From NCBI RefSeq assembly GCF_017650195.1, contig NZ_JAGCFH010000262.1:1-39967 (forward strand): DNA of 39,967 nucleotides, given 5' to 3'. Positions within the stretch are counted from its first letter, which is position 1. Each line of letters starts with the position of its first letter. The stretch comes from Ruminococcus sp. Lineage in GTDB: Bacteria > Bacillota > Clostridia > Oscillospirales > Ruminococcaceae. The translations under genes and the position numbers were made by a program. Under the pieces are notes generated by a model that was given only the letters and a program-made list of their open reading frames with translations, was not told the origin of the DNA and searched no databases. Shown piece by piece: positions 8,843-16,644 of the stretch.

Positions 8843-8950
8843 CTAACGGTTGTCTATATGTTCGTCGCCCCACTTTGCCGCTGTACAGAGGCACATCGTT
8901 ACAACACCTATCGTTCCTCCGAACATTGAACCTAAAATAAAACTTATCAT
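8843..8950 (-). CDS. 35-residue DUF3789-type micropeptide
   Basis: Reading the minus strand from ATG at 8950 gives a 35-residue protein beginning MISFILGSMFGGTIGVVTMC, with a LCTAAKWGDEHIDNR end. The pattern of a short hydrophobic helix with G-x-x-F-G-G, then MCLC and a polar tail, matches as I recall it the DUF3789 family of tiny membrane proteins. The ribosome binding site is poor (AAAGAG about 9 bases upstream) and no clear minus-strand promoter was found. It is the only coding candidate I accept between 8649 and 9153. Its function is unknown. Confidence 0.5.
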   Translation of the reverse strand: MISFILGSMFGGTIGVVTMCLCTAAKWGDEHIDNR

Positions 8951-9090
8951 TCTGTCAACTCTTTTTCTTATTTTTTTAGCTGATATTATTATGCGCTTTT
9001 TTTCTTATTATAATCATAGCTGAACACGAATATTTTCGCAATATACAGACATAATAAAAGAAAAATACTTAAATTTGTTGCAAATGCCAC

Positions 9091-9119
9091 TTTTCATTGC
9101 TCTTTATTTATGGTATAAT
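9091..9119 (+). promoter_or_regulatory. Promoter of the flavodiiron-thioredoxin operon
   Basis: TATAAT at 9114-9119 is preceded by TGG, an extended -10. TTTTCA at 9091-9096, 17 bases upstream, is a weak -35. It lies 35 bases before the start codon. Confidence 0.6.
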
Positions 9120-9153
9120 AATCCCATAAAATCAAGAAATGAGGTATTTACCA

Positions 9154-10311
9154 ATGAATAAGATAACAAACGATATATACTATATTGGCGTAAACGATCA
9201 TGAAATTGACCTTTTTGAGGGACAGTACGACGTGCCCAACGGCATGGCTTACAATTCATATATCATTTTTGACGAGAAAATAGCTGTATTTGATACTGTA
9301 GACGGAAAATTTACAGCTCAGTGGCTTGACAATATAACTGAGGTGCTTGCTGATCGTAAGCCTGATTATATCATAGTTCAGCACATGGAGCCCGACCATT
9401 CCGCAAACCTTAAGAACTTTCTTGGTAAGTATCCGGAAACTACCGTTGTAGGCAACGCGAAGACCTTCGGAATGATAGAAAATTTCTTTGAAGAGCTTAC
9501 TATAGCAAACAAGCTTGAGGTTAAGGAAGGGGACAAGCTCTCTCTCGGAAAGCATGAGCTCAGTTTTGTATTTGCTCCTATGGTACATTGGCCAGAGGTA
9601 ATGTTCACTTATGACAGCACAGATAAGGTGCTTTTCTCTGCCGACGCTTTTGGAAAGTTCGGCGCACTTGACGTTGATGAGGACTGGGCTTGCGAGGCTC
9701 GCCGCTATTATTTCGGTATTGTTGGAAAGTATGGTATGCAGGTTCAAGCTGTACTGAAAAAGGCTGGAGCACTTGACATACAGACTATATGCCCTCTACA
9801 CGGTCCTGTTTTAAAGGAAAACCTTGGATACTATCTCGGACTTTACAATACATGGTCAAGCTATGGTGTTGAGTCCGAGGGTATATTCATTGCCTATACT
9901 TCTGTATACGGCAATACAAAGAAGGCAGCTGAGCTCCTAAAGGAAAAGCTCGAAGCTAAGGGCTGTCCGAAGGTCGCTATTGCAGACCTTGCAAGAGAGG
10001 ATATGGCTGAGTCTGTTGAGGACGCATTTCGTTATGGGAAGCTTGTCATTGCAACAACTACCTATAATGCTGATATATTCCCGTTCATGAAGCATTTCAT
10101 TCTCGACCTCACAGAGAGAAATTATCAGAACCGCACTATCGGTATCATCGAGAATGGAAGTTGGGCTCCTGTTGCGGCTAAGACAATAAAGACAATGTTC
10201 GAAAAGTCAAAAAACATTACCTTCACTGATACCACTGTTACGCTCAAATCATCTGTGAAGACTGCAAATATCGCTGAGATTGAAGCGCTTGCGGACGAGC
10301 TTATGAAATAA
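9154..10311 (+). CDS. fprA: Flavodiiron protein, FprA-type (oxygen/NO reductase)
   Basis: A-type flavoprotein of 385 residues that reduces O2 to water, or NO to N2O, protecting anaerobes. The N-terminal metallo-beta-lactamase-like domain carries the diiron ligand motif H-M-E-P-D-H, then PMVHWPEVMF, SADAFG and CPLHGPV. The C-terminal flavodoxin domain begins at about residue 248 with AYTSVYGNTKKAAE (FMN phosphate loop). The frame is open from 9139, but GAGGT at 9141-9145 sits 8 bases before the ATG at 9154, so that start is preferred. The next gene follows after 22 bases. Electrons may come from ferredoxin or rubredoxin; no rubredoxin is seen here. Confidence 0.93.
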   Translation: MNKITNDIYYIGVNDHEIDLFEGQYDVPNGMAYNSYIIFDEKIAVFDTVDGKFTAQWLDNITEVLADRKPDYIIVQHMEPDHSANLKNFLGKYPETTVVGNAKTFGMIENFFEELTIANKLEVKEGDKLSLGKHELSFVFAPMVHWPEVMFTYDSTDKVLFSADAFGKFGALDVDEDWACEARRYYFGIVGKYGMQVQAVLKKAGALDIQTICPLHGPVLKENLGYYLGLYNTWSSYGVESEGIFIAYTSVYGNTKKAAELLKEKLEAKGCPKVAIADLAREDMAESVEDAFRYGKLVIATTTYNADIFPFMKHFILDLTERNYQNRTIGIIENGSWAPVAAKTIKTMFEKSKNITFTDTTVTLKSSVKTANIAEIEALADELMK

Positions 10312-10333
10312 TAAAGAAGGGGAGGGATCATGC

Positions 10334-10537
10334 GTGAAAATTACACTGAATCCCGACAAGGAAGTAGTTGACAGAATAAAAGAGGGCCTGAAAATGAAGG
10401 ACGGCTACTGTCCGTGCAGACTGGCGAAAACTCCCGAAAACAAGTGTATGTGCAAGGAGTTCCGCGACCAGATAGCAGACCCAGATTTTGAAGGCTTTTG
10501 TCACTGTATGCTGTATTACAAATCGCTGGAGGATTAA
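10334..10537 (+). CDS. Ferredoxin-thioredoxin reductase catalytic-chain-like protein
   Basis: The 67-residue protein carries C26-P-C28-R, C38-M-C40 and C56-H-C58-M, the cysteine spacing of the FTR catalytic chain, where a 4Fe-4S cluster next to a disulfide passes electrons from ferredoxin to thioredoxin. The second pair reads CMC rather than the usual CPC. No gene for the FTR variable subunit is present, as in other non-photosynthetic FTR-like systems. The start is GTG at 10334, 7 bases after GGAGGG; the overlapping ATG at 10330 is in another, short frame. Thioredoxin starts 2 bases after the stop, which supports the functional link. Confidence 0.8.
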   Translation: MKITLNPDKEVVDRIKEGLKMKDGYCPCRLAKTPENKCMCKEFRDQIADPDFEGFCHCMLYYKSLED

Positions 10538-10539
10538 AT

Positions 10540-10857
10540 ATGAGTGAGATAATCATAACAAAGGACAACTTCGACGATGAAGTACGAAACTTTAAGGGTA
10601 TACCTGTGCTTATCGACTTCTGGGCGAGCTGGTGCGGACCGTGCATGATGCTGGCGCCGGTAGTTGAGAAGATAGCGGAGGAGTACGACGGAAAAGTTAA
10701 GGTATGCAAGGTCAATGTTGACGATCAGCCGGAGCTTGCAGCAGCTTTCAGGGTAGAGAGCATACCTTTGCTTGTGGTGGTAAAGGACGGCGCTATAGTA
10801 AATCAGGCTGTCGGACTTCGCCCGAAAGAAGATATATTAAAAATGTTGAAACTGTAA
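10540..10857 (+). CDS. trxA: Thioredoxin
   Basis: Small dithiol oxidoreductase of 105 residues with the active site WCGPC (about residues 29-33), preceded by LIDFWASW and followed by the cis-proline loop ESIPLLVV. It is expected to be reduced by the FTR-like protein coded 2 bases upstream, giving a ferredoxin-driven thiol system together with the flavodiiron protein. The frame extends further upstream, but the ATG at 10540 has GGAGGA 6 bases before it and matches normal thioredoxin length. Confidence 0.94.
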   Translation: MSEIIITKDNFDDEVRNFKGIPVLIDFWASWCGPCMMLAPVVEKIAEEYDGKVKVCKVNVDDQPELAAAFRVESIPLLVVVKDGAIVNQAVGLRPKEDILKMLKL

Positions 10858-10934
10858 TATGTAAAAGCTCACTGATGAAAGTGTGCTATAAGCGTGGCAA
10901 ATAAATAAAAAGCTGCAGTTTATCTCTGCGAAAG

Positions 10935-10963
10935 TTGCCATTTGTATAATTTTATGATATAAT
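10935..10963 (+). promoter_or_regulatory. Promoter of the exonuclease III gene
   Basis: TTGCCA (10935-10940), a 17-base spacer and TATAAT (10958-10963) with an upstream TGA giving an extended -10. Transcription should begin near 10970, just before a terminator-like hairpin. Confidence 0.75.
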
Positions 10964-10972
10964 AATATAAAG

Positions 10973-11007
10973 TCTCCGCAGTCGGTATGGCTGCGGAGAA
11001 ATTTTTT
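10973..11007 (+). terminator. Terminator-like hairpin in the leader of the exonuclease gene
   Basis: TCTCCGCAG (10973-10981) pairs perfectly with CTGCGGAGA (10991-10999), followed by AATTTTTT. It may terminate readthrough from the thioredoxin operon. Because the promoter at 10935-10963 is upstream of it, it would also be the first structure in the exonuclease mRNA and could act as an attenuator. Confidence 0.65.
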
Positions 11008-11021
11008 CCGGAGGTATAACA

Positions 11022-11768
11022 ATGAAGCTCATATCATGGAACGTCAACGGCTTCCGCGCTTGTTTGCAGAAGGGCTTTGAGGACTTCTTCAAGGCTGCGG
11101 ACGCTGATATATTCTGCTTGCAGGAGACAAAAATGCAGCCCGATCAGGCGGATTTCACGCCGGAGGGCTATCACATATACTTTCACAGCGCCGTAAAGAA
11201 AGGCTACTCAGGAACTGCCGTATTCAGCAAGACAGAGCCGATTTCTGTCACCTACGGCATAAACGGCACTCATCTTGACGAGGGTCGTGTTATCACCTGT
11301 GAGTACGAGGAATTTTACTTCGTGTGCTGCTATGTGCCAAACGCTCAGGACGGCCTGAAACGTATCGACTACCGAATGGAATTTGAGGACGATATGAGGG
11401 CTTATCTCTCGGAGCTTGACAAAAAGAAGCCTGTTGTCTACTGCGGCGACCTCAACGTAGCTCACGAAGAGATAGACCTGAAAAATCCCAAGACCAACCG
11501 CGGCAACGCAGGCTTTTCCGACGAGGAGAGAGGCAAGTTCACGGAGCTTCTCGGCGCAGGCTTTACGGATACATTCCGCAGACTGTATCCCGATACTGTT
11601 ACATACTCATGGTGGTCTTACCGCTTCAAAGCCCGTGAAAAGAACGCAGGCTGGCGCATAGACTATTTTGTGGTCTCAGACAGGTTTATGGAGCGGGTGA
11701 AGGATTCGGAGATACTCACCGATGTAATGGGCAGTGATCACTGTCCTGTAATGCTGACTATTGAGTGA
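11022..11768 (+). CDS. xth: Exodeoxyribonuclease III / AP endonuclease
   Basis: Repairs abasic and oxidised DNA ends. The 248-residue protein has the ExoIII/APE fold signatures: SWNVNGFRA at the N-terminus, FCLQETK (metal-binding Glu), GYSGTAVFSK, CGDLNVAHEEIDLKNPKTN, WWSYRFKAR...GWRIDYFVVSD and the final GSDHCPVML. GGAGGT lies 7 bases before the ATG. It stands next to the oxygen/redox operon, which fits oxidative-damage repair. It has its own promoter. Confidence 0.95.
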   Translation: MKLISWNVNGFRACLQKGFEDFFKAADADIFCLQETKMQPDQADFTPEGYHIYFHSAVKKGYSGTAVFSKTEPISVTYGINGTHLDEGRVITCEYEEFYFVCCYVPNAQDGLKRIDYRMEFEDDMRAYLSELDKKKPVVYCGDLNVAHEEIDLKNPKTNRGNAGFSDEERGKFTELLGAGFTDTFRRLYPDTVTYSWWSYRFKAREKNAGWRIDYFVVSDRFMERVKDSEILTDVMGSDHCPVMLTIE

Positions 11769-11784
11769 CCATGCGGTGACAGGA

Positions 11785-12096
11785 ATGACAGAGCGTGAAC
11801 GGATATATTCGGATAATATCAGTAATATAGCAATGGAAATAAGCATTTCTCATGTCTGGAGAAAGCGTATATTTGCATTAAAAGGTGGGGAAGTACTGAA
11901 ACTTTCGGCAAATGACAAGGATATTATCCCCGAATACATCAGAGATGTAATAGTTGACAATCATTTGTCTTTCACCATTCAGATAGTGGAGAAGTGTGAA
12001 GAAGAATATGATGAAGGACTGGTCATATTTAAATTCAGTTCGGATGAATTTTCGAAGATAACAGCATATTCTGGTAATAACCCTTTGATAATATGA
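11785..12096 (+). CDS. Small hypothetical protein
   Basis: I do not recognise this family. From the ATG at 11785 it is 103 residues, acidic, without membrane helices or cysteine motifs; from an overlapping TTG at 11761 it would be 111 residues. Neither start has a good ribosome binding site, so translation would depend on coupling to the exonuclease gene, whose stop is at 11768. The frame ends just before a strong hairpin terminator, which supports it as the last gene of that transcript. Confidence 0.5.
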   Translation: MTERERIYSDNISNIAMEISISHVWRKRIFALKGGEVLKLSANDKDIIPEYIRDVIVDNHLSFTIQIVEKCEEEYDEGLVIFKFSSDEFSKITAYSGNNPLII

Positions 12097-12107
12097 CAAT
12101 TTAAAAT

Positions 12108-12136
12108 TTTACGGGCGCATTTTGTGCGCCCGTAAA
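12108..12136. terminator. Bidirectional terminator hairpin between convergent genes
   Basis: TTTACGGGCGCA and TGCGCCCGTAAA form a 12-bp perfect stem with a 5-base loop. A/T-rich flanks lie on both sides, so it can serve the exonuclease transcript from the left and the metallophosphoesterase transcript from the right. Confidence 0.75.
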
Positions 12137-12139
12137 TAT

Positions 12140-12383
12140 TTATTCTGAAAAAGTTTTCTTGAAGCAAAGATAATTTCGTCCGTCCTCTTTACTATATATG
12201 GCAAAGCAGATATGCTCAAAGAGCTTTCCGTAGCCCTCGTCGGCTATGACCTTTCTAAAATACTCCGATACTTCATCGGGCTTGTTGCCGAAAGCTCCGC
12301 AGCTCCACACGCTTTCCGTCCTTTTCATAGGAGCCGTCGGCAGTTATTTTTATAGTCTCGTTTGCAACTGTGATATTATTTAT
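12140..12383 (-). pseudogene. Remnant of a TIGR02452-type (microbial PARG-like) protein gene with internal deletion
   Basis: Two pieces of one family are fused. From 12383 down, a frame reads NNITVANETIKITADGSYEK, then DGKRVEL, like the N-terminus of TIGR02452 proteins. From about 12328 down, in the next frame, SVWSCGAFGNKPDEVSEYF and LFEHICFAIYS resemble the conserved C-terminus of the same family. The roughly 200 middle residues that hold the macrodomain-like catalytic core are missing and the pieces are out of frame. The expected start codon reads ATA, 8 bases after AGGAAG. It follows the metallophosphoesterase gene. Family assignment is from motif memory. Confidence 0.6.
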
Positions 12384-12387
12384 AAGA

Positions 12388-13491
12388 TCACTTCCTACCT
12401 GTAATGTCGATAACGTTGTACTCGGAAACAGCGCCTGTCTTGAAGGGGATAGCCCAGCCCGAAATACCTGAAGTCACGATGAAATCTGTATTTTCGCGGA
12501 CCGTATGGCCGTATACGAAATCGTTTGCTTTTATCCACAGACCGATATATCCGGAGGGCCATATATGACCGCCATGGGTATGTCCGGAGTACACAAGGTC
12601 AACCTTTGACGCAGTCTCATTGTCATAGTCGTTTGGCTGGTGGTCCAACACGAGGGTGTACACATCAGGAGAAATACCCTCTGCAAGCTCGCCTATAGTC
12701 TTTCGAGACTCGTCATGCTTGTCGCGCCTGCCTATTATTGCGAAATTATCCGTTACCATTACAGCCTTGTCTTCAAGGACGGTAACGTTGTTTTTTTCAA
12801 GCTCGGAATACAACTCGTCGAGAGTAAAATCCCGATAGCCTTCCATATATCCCTTATCGTGGTTTCCGCTGACAAAGTATATACCGTATGTAGTTTTCAG
12901 CTCTCCAAGAGCCTTACAGGATTTTATCATATCGTCACGTTTTGAGTCGTCGTCCACAAAATCTCCGGCAATAACGACGATATCCGGATTTTCAGCCTGT
13001 ATTCGCGCCATTTCCTTTGCCATAGCGTCTCCGTCAAGGGTTATGCCCACATGGGAGTCGGCAAAGCCGGCAATACGCAGTCTGCCGCCTGCTATGGCTT
13101 TATCTGTACTTATGGAATATGGTGTACACACGACATGGTGAGCGTTGTACCAGCCTATGCACAGATAGACCGCAGTAAAAAGTATTACTAGTATGCCCTC
13201 AATATTGTACCTGCGTTCTTTTTTTGTGACCCTTTTTAATATGCAAGCGATAAGGTCGGCTATGAGCCAGAATATTATAAGGTGCAGTATTACAACTATA
13301 GCACTGTAAAAATTTATAAAGCTGAGGCAGGCGATACCGGCTACAGGAATGATACTTGCAAGCCAGGAGAGCTTTTTGTGCCTTTCGCCAAGCCTTTTAA
13401 TAAAGCTAAAACGATGAAACCGCGTTATAAGGTAAAATGCGCCGCCTAACGACATTAGCATGAGTATAACAAAAAGTAAGATCCAGAACAT
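12388..13491 (-). CDS. Membrane-anchored metallophosphoesterase (YkuE/YaeI-like)
   Basis: The 367-residue protein has about four membrane helices in the first 120 residues, then a calcineurin-like phosphoesterase domain. Metal-binding motifs are D145-S-H147, GD at 176-177, GNHD at 209-212 and YSGHTHGGH near residue 306. The catalytic domain follows the last helix; the side of the membrane was not determined. Related proteins hydrolyse lipid-linked pyrophosphates such as UDP-diacylglucosamine, but the substrate here is unknown. AGGGGGA lies 4 bases before the ATG. The remnant gene downstream starts within 5 bases of its stop. Confidence 0.88.
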   Translation of the reverse strand: MFWILLFVILMLMSLGGAFYLITRFHRFSFIKRLGERHKKLSWLASIIPVAGIACLSFINFYSAIVVILHLIIFWLIADLIACILKRVTKKERRYNIEGILVILFTAVYLCIGWYNAHHVVCTPYSISTDKAIAGGRLRIAGFADSHVGITLDGDAMAKEMARIQAENPDIVVIAGDFVDDDSKRDDMIKSCKALGELKTTYGIYFVSGNHDKGYMEGYRDFTLDELYSELEKNNVTVLEDKAVMVTDNFAIIGRRDKHDESRKTIGELAEGISPDVYTLVLDHQPNDYDNETASKVDLVYSGHTHGGHIWPSGYIGLWIKANDFVYGHTVRENTDFIVTSGISGWAIPFKTGAVSEYNVIDITGRK

Positions 13492-13554
13492 TGTTTCCCC
13501 CTGAGATATGGTAGTGTATCATATCCATAAAGTTGTATTTTACGTCTTTTTATA

Positions 13555-13583
13555 ACTATAACAGTTTTTTGGAGTTATGTCAA
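13555..13583 (-). promoter_or_regulatory. Promoter of the metallophosphoesterase gene
   Basis: On the minus strand TTGACA (13583-13578), a 17-base spacer and TATAGT (13560-13555). It faces away from the endoglucanase promoter about 60 bases further on. Confidence 0.8.
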
Positions 13584-13641
13584 GCTATGGGTAAAAAAAC
13601 AGCTTTTTTGTTGCAAATAATCTTCTCTGCTGTTCATACTG

Positions 13642-13670
13642 TTGAAATCGGCAGAAACCTGTGTTATAAT
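13642..13670 (+). promoter_or_regulatory. Promoter of the endoglucanase gene
   Basis: TTGAAA (13642-13647), a 17-base spacer and TATAAT (13665-13670), 61 bases before the start codon. Confidence 0.78.
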
Positions 13671-13731
13671 ATGTGTAAGATTTTGTGGTAGTATGCTTAT
13701 TTTTGGTCAGTGAAAAGGGGGAGAGCAGCTG

Positions 13732-14925
13732 ATGAGCGTTAAGGTCGGAGAGCTCAGGATATCCGCTAAGGAGATAGCGGAAAAAATGGGAGCAGGCTGG
13801 AATTACGGCAATACACTTGAAGCGAATTTCAATGGGACTCCCGACGAGACAGTATGGGGAAATCCAAAGGCTTCGCAGGAAATGGTTGATACTGTTTCAG
13901 AGGCAGGCTTTGATACCGTGAGAATACCCATATCCTATCTGAGCAAGATAGACGACAGCAACGGCTATAAGATAAACGAGGAATGGCTCGGACGTATAGC
14001 TGAGGTAGTTGATTACTGCTATAACAGGGGAATGTTCGTTATAATCAATATGCACGGCGACGGTTATCATACCATAAATGGCGGCTGGCTCTTCTGCGAC
14101 AGCGAGGATCAGGGCTATGTAAAGGAAAAGTTTGCGGCTGTATGGCGGCAGGTAGCTCTCCGCTTTGCAGACTATGACGAGCATCTTATATTTGAGTGCA
14201 TGAACGAAGTATTTGACGGGATATATCATGATCCTGTGCCAGAATACTATGAGAATATAAACGATTACGATCAGATATTCGTGGATACTGTCCGTAGCGC
14301 CGGAGGTTGCAATACTCATCGTTGGTTGCTTGTGGCAGGCTGGAATACCGATATAAAGTATACCTGCGGCAATTATGGTTTCAGGTTTCCGGAAGACAGA
14401 GGAAATACAGCAGATGAGGGCAGACTTATGCTTTCTGTTCACTGCTACGACCCGTGGGAGTACTGCGGCGACGATATGAAAAAGATATTCCTGTGGGGAG
14501 AAAAAGGACAGGAAATAATAGAAATGAGCAATGCCGATCCCATAAACGATGCAAACTGGGGCGAGGAGGAGCATATAAAGGCTCAGCTCTCAATGCTCAG
14601 GGAGAGATACGTTGATAAAGGTATCCCAGTAGTGATAGGGGAGTTCGGCTGCATAGACAAGACATTTGAGCATTCTGTGTTACCTGACAGGATAGCTGAG
14701 AACCGCGCTTACTATGATGGATTTTTGGCCGGAACCGCGGCGAAAAATGGTATAGTTCCCGTTTACTGGGACAATGGCTACAATGGTCCAAATGGCTTTG
14801 GTCTTTTTGACCGCAGAAAGCTTACCAAGACTCAGCCAGAGCTTATCGAGGCTATAGTCTGCGGAGTGAAGAACAAGGACCCAATGTCGGGAAGAAGCGC
14901 ATATATCGACAGGTATACAGGTTAA
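13732..14925 (+). CDS. Glycoside hydrolase family 5 endoglucanase-like enzyme, no signal peptide
   Basis: Cleaves beta-1,4-glucan-type chains by the retaining mechanism. The 397-residue protein is one GH5 barrel: GAGWNYGNTLEA at 20-31, the DTVRIP arginine at 64, NMHGDGYH at 106-113, the acid/base E159 in FECMNEV, the HCYDPW histidine at 237 and the nucleophile E304 in VIGEFG. Segments resemble GH5_4 enzymes. The barrel starts almost at residue 1 and an in-frame TGA lies at 13711, so no signal peptide, carbohydrate-binding module or dockerin exists. It would act inside the cell, perhaps on imported oligosaccharides. GGGGGAG precedes the ATG. Confidence 0.9.
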   Translation: MSVKVGELRISAKEIAEKMGAGWNYGNTLEANFNGTPDETVWGNPKASQEMVDTVSEAGFDTVRIPISYLSKIDDSNGYKINEEWLGRIAEVVDYCYNRGMFVIINMHGDGYHTINGGWLFCDSEDQGYVKEKFAAVWRQVALRFADYDEHLIFECMNEVFDGIYHDPVPEYYENINDYDQIFVDTVRSAGGCNTHRWLLVAGWNTDIKYTCGNYGFRFPEDRGNTADEGRLMLSVHCYDPWEYCGDDMKKIFLWGEKGQEIIEMSNADPINDANWGEEEHIKAQLSMLRERYVDKGIPVVIGEFGCIDKTFEHSVLPDRIAENRAYYDGFLAGTAAKNGIVPVYWDNGYNGPNGFGLFDRRKLTKTQPELIEAIVCGVKNKDPMSGRSAYIDRYTG

Positions 14926-15164
14926 TCGGTTCAGCTCAGGGCTTTCGACTGGCTTGTCTTCCTGTAATTAGGGACAGCTGTTGGTATGGGAAGCCTTTTC
15001 TTATTAAAGTTTCCCAGGTAATAAAGTTTAAGCTTTTGTGGCTCTATCTATAATGGGGTCAGAATAAGGTTTTATTCAATGCAAAACTATTGAATATTGA
15101 AAAACATATTTTCAGATTCAATGGTTTGCGTAAAATTAGTGGATTGGGTTTGTGAAATATAATG
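14926..15164. other. Gene-free stretch after the endoglucanase
   Basis: No convincing ORF or RNA gene is seen. GGGAA...TTCCC arms around 14978-15015 could form a weak terminator for the endoglucanase transcript. The rest is A/T-rich with scattered TTCAAT/ATTGAA words. Confidence 0.4.
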
Positions 15165-15206
15165 AAGAGCTCCCGAAGACGGTATGTACCGCCTTCGGGA
15201 GCTCTT
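15165..15206 (-). terminator. Long hairpin, likely terminator of the sigma/anti-sigma operon
   Basis: AAGAGCTCCCGAAG (15165-15178) pairs with CTTCGGGAGCTCTT (15193-15206) over 14 bp, with an inner CGGTA/TACCG stem. It lies 25 bases downstream of the anti-sigma gene stop. The T-tract is weak on both strands. Confidence 0.6.
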
Positions 15207-15231
15207 GCTTTGGGGGTTATGATAAAGGATT

Positions 15232-16644
15232 TTAGGAATTATCAGATACTGGTGTTATATTAACATTGGAAAATGTGAAGTACTTGGAGTATTCATCCTC
15301 TGAACCTTTACGGTAATGTACATGGTTAGGCGTTCCTGTGCTGAATTCAATGTCTGAATTGAATATGATATAGTCCCTGCCATTCATGTCTCTGAGCGTA
15401 CACTTGATCCTACAGTTTTTATCGTCGTCATTTGCGATTATTTCGAGGGCATCTCTGATCTTATCAATGCCAAATGCAGTTACAGTGCCGTCTTGTGTGC
15501 AGTCGTCGCCTATATCGAGCTCATCGGGAGAATATGAGACGGAGACTATATTGAAGTATACCTGAACAGCAGTTGCTGCCAAAGATTCAACATTGCGTCC
15601 CTCCTTGATACCATCTATCTTCCATTCTCCGTTTTCATTTTTAATGCTAAAGGTCAGCTTTGTACCGACTCTGTCATTAGTATAGCTGCTGAATGGCGAA
15701 GTTGCTGCAAATCTTGAAGCCTTAAAGTAGTCTGTAAAGTTGGAAAACTCTGTATTTACCACAGGCTCACCGCTGTAGAAGTCCTTGTCTTTTATCATAT
15801 TATTTGTGCAGGCATATAAGCTGCCTTTGTAGGTTATGAATCCACATGTCTTGTATTCAAGTTCTGCGGCGTCAATGGTATCGCCGTTTTCGTATTCGCT
15901 CAAATCATTTCCAAAATCTTCCTGTAAATATAAAGTGGTCATTGATGATAATTCAATATCTCCTTCATTATATATACTGGAAGAATTAATAAGCTCATTC
16001 TTGAAATCATCGGTGAATATGCTAAACAATGCATTTTTCAGGTCATCGCCCGACTGTATCTCCGAGTCTGTTACACGGCAGTATGTCTCCTCGTGACTGC
16101 CTTCATCAGGTCGCTTTGAATTGAAAACAGTGAAGGTTAAGGCGTCATTCTCGTCAATGTCTACATCATGATAATAGAGTACTTTTTCATAATGTGCTAA
16201 TTTATCAGTAAGCTCAGCTGCGATTTCATTGTATTCTCTCAGCTCTGATTCTGTGACAGAGGCGGTCGTTGCCGTTTCTGTTGTTTTGCTTATATTTATT
16301 GTTGTGGTTGACTGGTCTGTTGTATTAATAACGGACGGTCTTTTCTTCAAGAGCATCATGCTTCCTGTGATGCCGCCTACAGCGAGTACTGCTGCAGCTG
16401 CTATACTTGTGTATCTGTGCCATAAGGGCCGATTGTAGCGTTCTACGCCGCTTACTACGACTCCGTCCTCGCCGTCGTCTTTATTTGTCTTTTTATCTGT
16501 TTTTATGTTGCTTTCTATATTATACTTTCTTTCGCTCATAGCAAAGATTCTCTCCTTTTCCTCGTCGGTAAGAACGGGGAAGTCCTGAGCGATCTTTTCT
16601 ATATCCATATCGTCCAGCTCCTTGAAAAAATCATGATTTTTCAT
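15232..16644 (-). CDS. Membrane-anchored probable anti-sigma factor
   Basis: The 470-residue protein has a charged cytoplasmic N-terminus of about 77 residues (with DEEKERIFAMSERKYN), one membrane helix at about 79-99 and a large outer domain of about 370 residues preceded by a Thr/Ser-rich linker. This topology, and an ATGA overlap with the upstream sigma gene, are the usual arrangement of an anti-sigma/sensor. No zinc-binding HxxxCxxC motif is present, so it is not a classical ZAS anti-sigma. The outer domain is not recognised; its signal is unknown. Confidence 0.7.
   Translation of the reverse strand: MKNHDFFKELDDMDIEKIAQDFPVLTDEEKERIFAMSERKYNIESNIKTDKKTNKDDGEDGVVVSGVERYNRPLWHRYTSIAAAAVLAVGGITGSMMLLKKRPSVINTTDQSTTTINISKTTETATTASVTESELREYNEIAAELTDKLAHYEKVLYYHDVDIDENDALTFTVFNSKRPDEGSHEETYCRVTDSEIQSGDDLKNALFSIFTDDFKNELINSSSIYNEGDIELSSMTTLYLQEDFGNDLSEYENGDTIDAAELEYKTCGFITYKGSLYACTNNMIKDKDFYSGEPVVNTEFSNFTDYFKASRFAATSPFSSYTNDRVGTKLTFSIKNENGEWKIDGIKEGRNVESLAATAVQVYFNIVSVSYSPDELDIGDDCTQDGTVTAFGIDKIRDALEIIANDDDKNCRIKCTLRDMNGRDYIIFNSDIEFSTGTPNHVHYRKGSEDEYSKYFTFSNVNITPVSDNS

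Noticed and set aside
8770..8940. Plus-strand ORF of 56 codons with AAGAGG upstream
   Set aside because: It overlaps the DUF3789-type frame in antisense and has no recognisable pattern; composition looks like a chance frame.
13897..14574. 225-codon minus-strand ORF inside the endoglucanase gene
   Set aside because: Antisense to a clear GH5 gene, with no ribosome binding site or family signature.
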